A stretch of 50,181 nt of DNA from an uncultured Bacteroidales bacterium (GTDB lineage: Bacteria; Bacteroidota; Bacteroidia; Bacteroidales; UBA932). Shown in pieces: positions 15,321 through 24,600 of the stretch. Position numbers and translations under genes: made by a program. Under the pieces are notes generated by a model. That model was not told where the DNA came from, did not search any database, and worked only from the letters and a program-made list of their open reading frames with translations. The stretch covers positions 1 to 50,181 of the forward strand of contig CALVDO010000017.1 of the NCBI GenBank assembly GCA_944326355.1, written 5' to 3'. The stretch's first letter is position 1. Each line of letters starts with the position of its first letter.

Positions 15321-16577
15321 ATGGAAAGCAAAATCATACCGGTCCTGCTTCTGACCGGCTATCTCGGAAGCGGAAAGACGACTCTCGTCAACAACATTCT
15401 CTCAAACAGGAAAGGAATCAAGTTTGCGGTGATCGTCAATGACATAGGCGAAGTGAACATCGACGCCGACCTCATACAGAAAGGCGGAATCGTGGGCAGC
15501 AGGGACGACAGCCTCGTGGCCCTGCAGAACGGCTGCATCTGCTGCACTCTGAAGGCGGACCTCGTGGAGCAGGTGTACGAGCTGATGAGGATGCAGCGCT
15601 TCGACTACATCGTGATCGAGGCAAGCGGCATCTGCGAGCCGGAGCCTATCGCGCAGACCATCTGCACCATCCCCACTCTCGGAGAGGCCTACCGGAAATA
15701 CGGCATCTGCCGCCTCGACTGCATCGTGACTGTGGTGGACGCACTCAGGATGGAAAGCGAATTTGCCTGCGGAGACGACCTCTCGCGCAAAGACATCGGG
15801 GAGGAGGACATCGAGAACCTTATAATCCAGCAGATAGAATTCTGCAACATCATCCTGCTCAACAAGGCGTCCGAGGTGAAGCCGGAAGAGCTCGCACGCA
15901 TCAGGCAGATCATCCGCACCCTCCAGCCGAAGGCGGAGATCATCGAATGCGACTATACTCAGGTCGATCTGGACAAGCTCATCAACACCGGACTCTTCGA
16001 CTTCGACAGAGTGGCCACATCAGCAGGCTGGATTCAGGGCATCGAGCGTCAGGCCACGGCCGAGGAGGAGATAGAGGCGAGAAACTACGGAATGGGATGC
16101 CAGTACATCCACGGGGATGAGGAAGATGACGACCACGACGAGGACGGACACAGCCACGATGGCCACGGGCATCATCACCACCATCACCACCACGAGGGAG
16201 GAGAAGTGGAGGAATATGGCATCGGCACCTTCGTCTATTACAGGCGTCAGCCGTTCGACCTCAACAAATTCGACCATTTCGTGGCAAGGAAATGGCCAAA
16301 GAGCGTCATCCGCGCCAAAGGAATCTGCTACTTCAGCGACAACACCGACATGTCATATCTCTTCGAGCAGGCCGGAAAGCAGAAGATTCTCCGCGAGGCA
16401 GGACAATGGTACGCCACCGCCCCGGAAGAAGACAGGCTCGAGCTGATGCGGCAGGATCCCGACTTCTTCAAGGACTGGGACGAAAAATACGGCGACAGGA
16501 TGCTGAAGATAGTGTTCATCGGCCAGAATATGAACAAGGAGCAGATCATCAGCGATCTGGACCTGTGCCTCGACTGA
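15321..16577 (+). CDS. CobW/COG0523-family GTPase, probable metallochaperone
   Basis: A 418-residue cytoplasmic G3E GTPase. It has Walker A GYLGSGKTT (13-21), the metal-binding motif CICC (72-75), IEASGICEPEPIA in the switch region, and NKASE as the base-recognition motif. A His/Asp-rich stretch at about residues 263-295 contains eight consecutive His. The CobW C-terminal domain follows (GIGTFVYYRRQPFDLNKFDH). Members hand zinc or another metal to client enzymes at the cost of GTP, and many are induced by zinc starvation. Which metal this one handles is not shown. It may belong functionally with the metal-type TonB receptor at 211-2529. Confidence 0.9.
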   Translation: MESKIIPVLLLTGYLGSGKTTLVNNILSNRKGIKFAVIVNDIGEVNIDADLIQKGGIVGSRDDSLVALQNGCICCTLKADLVEQVYELMRMQRFDYIVIEASGICEPEPIAQTICTIPTLGEAYRKYGICRLDCIVTVVDALRMESEFACGDDLSRKDIGEEDIENLIIQQIEFCNIILLNKASEVKPEELARIRQIIRTLQPKAEIIECDYTQVDLDKLINTGLFDFDRVATSAGWIQGIERQATAEEEIEARNYGMGCQYIHGDEEDDDHDEDGHSHDGHGHHHHHHHHEGGEVEEYGIGTFVYYRRQPFDLNKFDHFVARKWPKSVIRAKGICYFSDNTDMSYLFEQAGKQKILREAGQWYATAPEEDRLELMRQDPDFFKDWDEKYGDRMLKIVFIGQNMNKEQIISDLDLCLD

Positions 16578-16588
16578 TCAGGATGTTT

Positions 16589-17542
16589 CTATAATATCTC
16601 TATAGTGTACTTCGCCCGGAATGTCTGTCCCTGAGCGAGGCGCGTCACCCGGTCGCGACCGCTGAACTCGCCTTCATATCCCGCCCTGTCGCAGCGTCCG
16701 TACCACGGCTCAATGCACACGAACGGAGCGTTCTTCGCCACCGGCGACCACAGGCCGAGAACTGGAGCGTCGAACGCAAGGCTCAGATGCGGGCGGCCGG
16801 ACTTCGTCAGAAGAGTGACTTTGCGCAGACCCGAGTCTTCAAAGATGAGGGCGTCCCTGTCAAAGGTGTGGACATCGAGAGGAAGAATCACTCCCCTGCC
16901 GGACAGAAGCCTGAGATTCGCTGCAGTTTCAGCCGGAAGAGCGTCAATATCAGCGTCCGAAAGGCCGCAGAGAGGATATTTCCGAGAGGTGTCGGCACAG
17001 CCCTTCTCACTTATGAGGATGTATTCGAGCGCCGGCAGACGGCTTCCGTCCACGCCTTCCAGCAGGAAAAATCCTCTGTCCGCAGCGGAAGGGTCGAAGT
17101 CCGGATAGAAGAACGCAGGGTGTGCCCCGATCTGGAACGGCATTTCGGTCTCTCCGGGATTCGTCACCGTCCAGTGGACCTCGACACGGTTGTCTACAAG
17201 CCTGTAGCCGATCTCCAGAACGAAATGGAACGGATAGCGGGAAAGCGTGTCCTCATCGGACTCAAGCCTGTACCATGCCTCGATGTCCGAGACGGAAACC
17301 GGAGTGAAATCCATGTCTCTGGCGAATCCATGCTGCGACATTTCATATTCCCGTCCGTCAAAACGGCATTTCCCGTTCCACAGGCTCCCGACTATCGGGA
17401 AAAGCACAGGCGAATGCCTCTTCCAGAAAACAGGGTCTGCCTGCCAAAGATATTCAACACCGTTTCTGCCTATGCCACACAGCTCCGCGCCGTGCCTGCT
17501 GATGCCTACAGTCAGCTTACCGTTAGAAAGTATATCCATCAT
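16589..17542 (-). CDS. Aldose-1-epimerase (LacX-like) family protein
   Basis: A cytoplasmic protein of about 317 residues in the galactose-mutarotase superfamily. Visible motifs are LFPIVGSLWNGKC and SQHGFARDMDFTPV (an active-site-type His), QIGAHPAFFYP with a second His, and APVLGLWSPVAKNAPFVCIEP. Paired ATGs at 17542 and 17539 are the likely start; a TTG at 17548 adds only two residues. It probably interconverts sugar anomers, but the LacX-like branch has poorly known substrates. It is convergent with the CobW gene, 11 nt away, and follows the GNAT remnant on the same strand. Confidence 0.85.
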   Translation of the reverse strand: MMDILSNGKLTVGISRHGAELCGIGRNGVEYLWQADPVFWKRHSPVLFPIVGSLWNGKCRFDGREYEMSQHGFARDMDFTPVSVSDIEAWYRLESDEDTLSRYPFHFVLEIGYRLVDNRVEVHWTVTNPGETEMPFQIGAHPAFFYPDFDPSAADRGFFLLEGVDGSRLPALEYILISEKGCADTSRKYPLCGLSDADIDALPAETAANLRLLSGRGVILPLDVHTFDRDALIFEDSGLRKVTLLTKSGRPHLSLAFDAPVLGLWSPVAKNAPFVCIEPWYGRCDRAGYEGEFSGRDRVTRLAQGQTFRAKYTIEIL

Positions 17543-17578
17543 TGCCAATCATTTTGTTTCCTTATAAAACCACCTGCC

Positions 17579-17785
17579 TCAGAGTCCGAACGCCTCTGGA
17601 TAGCGTACCATACCGTCTACTCCGGACAGCCCACCGAGAACAGGCTCAACTGCAAGACAGCATTCATCCGGAGCATCAAAGGTATGGTCGCTCTCACTGA
17701 CGTCGGCAAAAGCAGCCTTTACGAGTTCGAATACACGACTGCGGTCCTCAGGCCGCTCTGTTCTGATGATGATGTCCATAAGCAT
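17579..17785 (-). pseudogene. GNAT acetyltransferase remnant with internal deletion
   Basis: The 68-codon frame starts like YhbS-type GNAT N-acetyltransferases (IIIRTERPEDRSRVFELVKA, then FADVSESDHT). It passes directly into the C-terminal end of the same family (FDAPDECCLAVEPVLGG and GMVRYPEAFGL). The middle, about 100 residues with the acetyl-CoA-binding strand and loop, is missing, although the frame is intact. It is an in-frame internal deletion of a once normal gene and should be inactive. This rests on my memory of family sequences. Confidence 0.65.
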
Positions 17786-17857
17786 GGCAAGTCTGTCACA
17801 ATATCCATAATGCCGCGTAAAAATAATGAAATTTTCCTTTGGTCACACAGAAGCGAT

Positions 17858-17865
17858 TATCTTTG
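17858..17865 (+). promoter_or_regulatory. -7 box of the ogt-like gene
   Basis: TATCTTTG is a perfect TAnnTTTG match, with TTTG at 17838-17841 (spacer 16 nt, shorter than usual). It lies inside the frame that begins at 17826, so translation must start downstream, at 17883 or 17889. Confidence 0.5.
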
Positions 17866-17882
17866 CGGCAGATCAGGATAAC

Positions 17883-18440
17883 ATGAAAATGACACGCATC
17901 GTGACACGCCGCTTCAGCTTCCCGTGCGGAGATCTCGTGCTCGGGGCAGCAGGTGACCGGCTCTGCCTCTGCGACTGGGCGGAAGGACGGAACAGGGATG
18001 CCATCAGAAGGAGACTCGAAAGAGAGCTCGGGGCCTTCTCCGATGACATGGGAACGGACGCGGACTCTGCCGAAGAATCCGTCATCAATGCCGCCGCAGA
18101 GCAGCTGAACGAATATTTCGGGGGTCTGCGAAAGTCCTTTGACATTCCCCTGCTGACAGTCGGAACGGACTTTCAGAAAAAAGTATGGAGGCTGTTGACC
18201 TCCATACCATACGGTTCCACCATATCATACGCCGGGCTTTCGGAAATGCTCGGATGCCCGGGCACCGTCCGCGCTGTCGCCAATGCCAACGGGGCCAACG
18301 CAATCTCGATTTTCATCCCCTGCCACAGAGTCATCGGAAGCGACGGTTCTCTCACAGGCTATGCCGGAGGCCTCGACGCCAAGCGATTCCTGCTGGATCT
18401 CGAAGCCGGAGAAAAGGACCTGCTTCGGCTTCAATACTGA
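17883..18440 (+). CDS. ogt: Methylated-DNA-protein cysteine S-methyltransferase
   Basis: It removes alkyl groups from O6-alkylguanine in DNA onto its own cysteine, a suicide repair reaction. The active site IPCHRVIGSDGSLTGYAGG lies near residues 145-163. It is preceded by the helix-turn-helix-like region VWRLLTSIPYGSTISYAGLS and the usual VRAVANANGANAI. The protein has 185 residues from the start at 17883. The frame is open from 17826, but a -7 box at 17858-17865 argues for the internal start. A separate N-terminal RNase H-like part (residues 1-85) is present, as in Ogt. Confidence 0.93.
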   Translation: MKMTRIVTRRFSFPCGDLVLGAAGDRLCLCDWAEGRNRDAIRRRLERELGAFSDDMGTDADSAEESVINAAAEQLNEYFGGLRKSFDIPLLTVGTDFQKKVWRLLTSIPYGSTISYAGLSEMLGCPGTVRAVANANGANAISIFIPCHRVIGSDGSLTGYAGGLDAKRFLLDLEAGEKDLLRLQY

Positions 18441-18542
18441 GACGCCTTCATGATATAACACAATCCGACAGTGCGTCAGTGACAGCGCCGCCGGGTGAAC
18501 CGGACACAAAGGGCCGGATATAACGATGTCTGGGCTGTTCCG

Positions 18543-21500
18543 TCAATTTTCCGCAAAGCGGGAATAGTCCGTCTGGTTTCTGACGCCCTCAATGTCGACG
18601 GACTCCCTCCTGCCATACAGGAGCTTCTGGAGCTCGCTCCATTCAAGCCTGTATGACGGACGGAAGTCTTCAGAAGCCACATAGCGCAGCACAGATGCCC
18701 TGAACGCCGCTCCCTCCGGAGTGTCTGCAATGGCGTCAAGGTCGGTCATGCAGACCATCAGCCGTCCGTTTCCAACGGCAAATTCCGCCAGAATGCCGAG
18801 CCTGTGACATCTCTCCGGATTGTCAATCATCTGAAGAACAGGAAAATACCCGTCAAGTTCGTCAAGAATGAGAGGTCTTGAATTGCGCGTCACGCTCCAC
18901 CACTGCCAGTCGCTTCTCCCGTCATTCGGGAACAGCGCGAACGCCGGATGTCCGGGATCGCATATCACTGAGAAAGTTCCAGGCGAGATCTCTTTCCCTG
19001 CATTCTCGGATATGGTCTTGAACATGGACCAGTTCCAGAAGTCGGGGATGAACATTCCTCCCAATGTAGAACCCTCAACCTCAGAATGTTCCGGAATCAG
19101 AAGCACTGTCCTCCCCTCCGAAAGCAGCGACTTCAGCGAATCGTCGGCCGCAGTGACGACTGCGACATCCGCCTCCAGCCCCGAAGGCGCTTCAGCAGAG
19201 TCGACCGGCTCAGAGGCGGAAGTCCCGACAGAGGCCGAAAACTCATCTAAGGCTACCGACTCGGCAGGCTTCCCGGAAGCGGCAAGGGTCTCAGCTGTCG
19301 GATAGGCCCAGAACCTGTAGCTGTTTGAACAGTCTCCCGACTCCAGACGCAGCAGGAGACTCAAGGCGGCGTCTTGCGGCAGCCCGGCAGTCACCTTCTC
19401 AAGCGGGACGGATATGTGTCCGACAGTCATAACATCTCCCTGCGGCACCTGTGCGCGTACCTCTCCGGACACAAGGTCCCGCCCTCCGAACGCAGCACCA
19501 CGGCATCCGTCACCGAGTACAGCAGCTGAACATCCGGCCTGGGGCAGAGCGGAAAGACTCCACCTCAGCGGCGCAGTCCAGTCATGCTCGCAATAATTGG
19601 AGATAAGCAGAGCGACTTCCAATGTGTCCCGTCTGGTGAGGCAGTGCGACTCAAATTCAGCGAGAGCCACGACAGGGGCACAGAATTCCCGGAACCGCTT
19701 CGGAGTCACCGCCCCCTCGCTCTCCATGAAGGCGTCCAACACCCCGACAAGAGCAGTCCCCTGCCCGGGATAATCCTGAAGATCAAGCATCTGAAAACCG
19801 CCGAATCCTGGTGTCCGCAGAGCGTATTCGAGATCGGCCTTGAAGCACTCGACGGCAAACTCGCCCGAAGCACGGCTGAAGACACCGTCATAGCCCTCCA
19901 TGCCGGCATCCGCAAGTCTGCGGCGGAACACCTCGAGATTGTACGGATAGAGTACACCGGTATACCGCTCTATCTGAGAGAAGTCCGGATAGCTCTGAAA
20001 CTGACAGTTCTCATGACTTATGACCGGCACCGGACTCGCCGAGACGGCCGCGGAATAGTCCGCCTCAGTACCAGGCCTGACCGAATTGAGAATGCCGCCT
20101 CCGTCTGCATCAGCAAAGGCGAAAGTTGTCCTCACATGCGAAGAAAATCCTTCTCCCCAGCCGACCCGGCAGGCGACGAAGAAATCCTCTCCCGGCTGCG
20201 CCCCGTTCCATCCGAGGAAGTTGTTGGAGCCGAAGCAGTAGAGAGGCCGAGGGTCCGCCTCTCGCAATGTCTCAACCCATTCCCGCATCAGGGTCACATC
20301 TCCGTACAGTTCATTTCCGAGCGACATCATGACGAAAGACGGGTGATTGCCGTATTCCTCCAATATCAGTTTCGCCTCCCGCAGCAGAAAATCGTTCAGA
20401 GCCACATTGTTCCGCGAGACTTCGCCCCAGAGGGGAAGCTCCACCTGAAGATACATGCCCTCCAGATCAGCCGCCTCAAACGCAGCCTCGGGAGGAGTCC
20501 AGGAGTGGAAGCGGTAATGATTGATGCCGTATTGACGCGCAGTCGCGAAAACCTGCCTCCACTCGTCCACCGAAGCGGGAGGATAGCCGGTCAGAGGAAA
20601 CACGCAGGCATCGTGCTTACCGCGCAGAAAAGTCTTGAACCCGTTGATTGTAAATGAAGTGCCGGAGATGGAGAAATCCCTCATCCCGGCTCGCTCCGTC
20701 ACGGAATCCGAATGGCCGTCAGCCTCAACTGACACATCAAAGCGATAGAGATGCGGATGAAATTCGCTCCAGAGCAGAGGACTTTCGCCCATGTCCACCG
20801 TGACGGACACGACATTGAGTCCTTTCACGAGATCCCGCCTCACCAGAGCCTTCAGGCATAACCTGTCTTCAGCAGCATCTGTAACGGCAGAACCTTCCGA
20901 CGGACGCACCGCAGCGACGCCTTCGGCAGGCTCAGGCGTGGCTGTCACACTGATGACGGCGTCAGGGATGTCCTGATGCGACACAATGCGCATCTCAACC
21001 TCGGCAGTCCCGTCCGCCACAGACGGGCTGATCTTCACCGATGAGATGAACACCGAATCTGCAGACTCGATGAACATTTTTCCGATGACTCCGTTCCAGT
21101 TGGTCTGGGTGGCATCGCTCCATGCGTGCGAGCTGTGTATTCCGGAAGGCACCGCCGACGGAGAATTGTCGACCGCCAATGAGATCACATGGCTGCCGGG
21201 ACTGATAGCCGGAAGTTCGTACACCTGCGGAGAAAGTATGCTCCCGAGTGTGCCGACGCTGTCTTCATCCACATAAAGAGTCGAAGGTTTCGTCCTCTCA
21301 AGGACGAGCCTCAGCCTCCTGTGCGCGAAAGAGCGGGGAATCCGCACCTTGCGCGAATACACTGCCCTGCCCTCGAAAGGGTAGAGACGCGTAAGTCCTG
21401 AAGTGTTCAGGGTGTCGGGATTTCTCGCCCCGAGGCGGTTTTCATCCGCCGACCCCGGAAGAATCACCCGCCTGCCGTCCACGGCACCATCGGAAGCATT

Positions 21501-21653
21501 CACAGCATAGCCGACAGCCTTCTCGGTATCAGAGGGAACGGCACAGGCCGTCCATTCGCCGTCAATGAAAAGGCTGTCCCTGACGCCCGCACCGCATAGG
21601 GCACAGTTCGCAAGGACAGCCACAGACAATATGATGAATCGTCTCATCGTCAT
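18543..21653 (-). CDS. GH2-family exo-beta-glycosidase, large exported form
   Basis: A 1036-residue secreted glycosidase, last gene of the mannan PUL. After a signal peptide (MTMRRFIILSVAVLANCALC) come a jelly-roll sugar-binding domain, an Ig-like domain (about 210-340) and a TIM barrel (about 345-650). The barrel holds the acid/base Glu in SLGNELYGD (about 447) and a likely nucleophile in VISHENCQF (about 548). A further part of nearly 400 residues, with GRTVLLIPEHSEVEG resembling a glutamine-amidotransferase-like fold, is of unknown role. The gene overlaps the GH5-GH36 stop codon as ATGA, which fixes the start. Beta-mannosidase or beta-galactosidase activity would suit the locus; I cannot decide between them. 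Confidence 0.85.
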   Translation of the reverse strand: MTMRRFIILSVAVLANCALCGAGVRDSLFIDGEWTACAVPSDTEKAVGYAVNASDGAVDGRRVILPGSADENRLGARNPDTLNTSGLTRLYPFEGRAVYSRKVRIPRSFAHRRLRLVLERTKPSTLYVDEDSVGTLGSILSPQVYELPAISPGSHVISLAVDNSPSAVPSGIHSSHAWSDATQTNWNGVIGKMFIESADSVFISSVKISPSVADGTAEVEMRIVSHQDIPDAVISVTATPEPAEGVAAVRPSEGSAVTDAAEDRLCLKALVRRDLVKGLNVVSVTVDMGESPLLWSEFHPHLYRFDVSVEADGHSDSVTERAGMRDFSISGTSFTINGFKTFLRGKHDACVFPLTGYPPASVDEWRQVFATARQYGINHYRFHSWTPPEAAFEAADLEGMYLQVELPLWGEVSRNNVALNDFLLREAKLILEEYGNHPSFVMMSLGNELYGDVTLMREWVETLREADPRPLYCFGSNNFLGWNGAQPGEDFFVACRVGWGEGFSSHVRTTFAFADADGGGILNSVRPGTEADYSAAVSASPVPVISHENCQFQSYPDFSQIERYTGVLYPYNLEVFRRRLADAGMEGYDGVFSRASGEFAVECFKADLEYALRTPGFGGFQMLDLQDYPGQGTALVGVLDAFMESEGAVTPKRFREFCAPVVALAEFESHCLTRRDTLEVALLISNYCEHDWTAPLRWSLSALPQAGCSAAVLGDGCRGAAFGGRDLVSGEVRAQVPQGDVMTVGHISVPLEKVTAGLPQDAALSLLLRLESGDCSNSYRFWAYPTAETLAASGKPAESVALDEFSASVGTSASEPVDSAEAPSGLEADVAVVTAADDSLKSLLSEGRTVLLIPEHSEVEGSTLGGMFIPDFWNWSMFKTISENAGKEISPGTFSVICDPGHPAFALFPNDGRSDWQWWSVTRNSRPLILDELDGYFPVLQMIDNPERCHRLGILAEFAVGNGRLMVCMTDLDAIADTPEGAAFRASVLRYVASEDFRPSYRLEWSELQKLLYGRRESVDIEGVRNQTDYSRFAEN

Positions 21654-24600
21654 TCCGCAATGAGATGGAGAACGCGGCTTGACCAGTCGTTCTGCCTGTG
21701 ATAGTCGACCGTATGCGTATACGGAATCTCCAGTCCTGTGGACATCAGATATTTCCCCGAGAAGGACATTCCTTCGAAAGGAAGAGGCTCATTGTCTATC
21801 CTCACAAGCTCTCTGACCGTGTACATCCTGTCCGGATCGAGCCCGGCCATCTTCACCCTCGGCAGATGCTCGTCACGGAAATGCTCGAGCTTCCACCAGT
21901 AGAATACGGCTTCCGACTTGTCTTTCGAGCAATACATCATCGAGGCGATATTGAAGCCGTCATAAGGCGAGACAAGACGGTAGATGTCTCCGAACTGCAC
22001 CACATGTCTGACGCCCTTGTAGTCGGCTATGGCTCTGCGGCAGAGCTCCTTCTCCTCGTCAGTCATGTTCTTCGGCTGGATCTCCATGCCGAAGCGGCCG
22101 CTCATCGCCACATCTATCCTGTATTTCATAGGTATAGTCCTGAACGTCTGATGATTCGGAGCTGCGCTTACATGAGAGCCCATCGCTATCGCAGGGAAGA
22201 AATAGGATGTTCCCCACTGCATGTATATCCTCTGCAGCGCATCGGTGTTGTCGCTCACCCAGAACTCGTCGAACCACGGAAGGATGCCGTAGTTGGCTCT
22301 TCCTCCGCCGCTTGCGCACGCCTGAATCGTCAGGTCGGGATATTTCGCCCTGATCCGCTCGCAGACAGAGGCGAGACCCCGGTGATATTCGATGTACAGA
22401 TGGCTCTGCTTCCCGGCGTCGAGATACTGCGAGCCGTGATTCATTATCGACATGTTGGCGTCCCACTTTATGTATTCTATGCCCGGATGAGCCGTCATGA
22501 GCCTGTCCACCATGTCCACGATGAAGTCCTGGACTTCCGGATTGCCGAGATCGAGGACAAGCTGAGTGCCGCCGCGTCCGGTGACAGGCTCTCTCCCCTC
22601 CGGCCTGATGACCCAGTCAGGATGCTTCTCATAGAGTTCGCTCACCGTGTTGGTCATCTCCGGCTCTATCCAGATGCCGAAGCCGACGCCATGCTTCTGA
22701 GCGTCCTCAAGAAGTCCGTCTATGCCGTGAGGCAGCTTGCGGGTGTCGACCGTCCAGTCGCCGAGGGCGGAATTGTCCCTGTTGCGCTGATATTTGTCTC
22801 CGAACCAGCCGTCATCCATGACGAAAAGTTCACCTCCCATAGAGGCGAGGTCTCCCATCATGGCGTCCATTCCCTCTTCAGTTATGTCGAAATACACGCC
22901 TTCCCAGCTGTTGAGCAGGATCTTGCGCTCTCTGTCGCCATGAGCGAGACGATGGCTTCTGGCCCAGTCGTGGAAGTTGCGGCTCACTCCGCTCAGACCT
23001 TCGCGGCTGAAAGTCAGCGCAAGAACCGGAGTCACGAATCTCTCTTTAGGGGCAAGGCTGTACTCAGAAGCATCCGGACAGATTCCCGCGAAGAAAGTGT
23101 GGAAATCGGAGTCGCCCGTTACGAATCTGAGCTCATAATTGCCTCCATAGCACAAGGCTGCGCCGATCACGTCGCCGACATTCTCTTCCGGCCTGCCGTC
23201 GAGGGATATCATGACCTCGGCGTGAGAGGTATGCGAATTGCGCACGCCGTCAGTGTTTCTGATGAGCTTCACACCCGGAGTGAGAGGTTCGCAGGCCACC
23301 CTGCCCTCATTCGCCCACGAGCCGTAAAGATGCGACAGCCACACGTCCCCTTTCCTGACCGGAAGACTTGCGGATGCGAACCGCTCCAGGACGACAGGCT
23401 TTTTTTCCATATTGACGATCTCCGTCCAGGTCTCCACCATCTGAGAATCGTCCCACACCCGGTAGCATACGTCAACAGCAAAGGGATAGACCCTGTCCTT
23501 CAGTCTGATTCTCGTCACAGTGGCTCCTCCGTCAGTCTCGACAGCCACATCTTCCACGGCCATGTCAAGAGTCATGTTGCCGTCAGGCTGCACAGCCGCA
23601 AGAGCGGCCTCGGCCGGAGTGTTCATTCCATAGGCAGGATAAGCCGGACAGGACTGCATTCCGGACTTCAAAAGGGTTGTGAGATCTCTGTCTCCGAGCC
23701 GTTCGCCGAAATACAGGATCTTGAGTTCAGAGCCCTTGCGGGCATCCAGGACAAGAGACATGGTCTGCGTGGACACATGCACCAGATCTTCTTCTCGTCC
23801 CGAGTCTTCGGCAAGGCTTTCTCTCACGATGTCGCCCCACTCTTTGATCACGTCGTCTTTCCACGGACCTTCAGACGAGGCGGACGGGAGCAGCATGGAG
23901 CAGGTCTCATTCTTGTCGGAGACAGACCACATCACGCGGCTCAATCCGTTGGCATTCATCCAGTCCCACCACTTCCGCCATTCTGCGGCGTCAATCGGGC
24001 CGTCTCCGTCGGCATTCATTCCGGCGCATTCGGAGACGAAGAGCGGCAGCCCCCGGGAAATGGCGTAGTCGCCCCTTACGCGAAGTTCCGCCCCATGAGT
24101 GCCGGCATAGAAATGAAGGGTGTACATGACATTGTCAATGCCGGTCAGAGGGTCGTCGGCGGCGATGTGCACATCCTGATCCCAATGTGGAGTGCCGACC
24201 AGCACAAGAGCCCTCGGCTCGATTGAGCGAATGACCGCTATCACTTCCTCTGAATATGCCTTCAGAGCGCTCCATGTATCGTCGACAGGCTCATTGAAAA
24301 TCTCGTAGATGACGTTGGGGACTCCCTTATAGCGGCGGGCCACTTCTCCGAAAAAGCTTTTGGCCTCGTCGAGGCGCAGTTTGTGGGCATGCCAGTCCAC
24401 TATCACATAGATGCCTTCGGATACGGCGGCGTCAACAACATTGTAAAGACATTGCAAAGCGGTCTCCGGATCGGAGGCGTAGTTGCCCTCAAGCTCGGCT
24501 CCTATCGCCGCGCGAACCACGTCGCAGCCCCAGTCGTCGGCCAGTGTGGAGACTACGCCGGCATTGTAGAAGCGTGGCCACAGATTGTGCCAGCCTATGC

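Noticed and set aside
21698..24226. 842-residue plus-strand open frame opposite the GH5-GH36 gene
   Set aside because: The frame is long only because the high-GC antisense strand lacks stops. The translation resembles no protein family, while the minus strand carries two complete enzyme domains.
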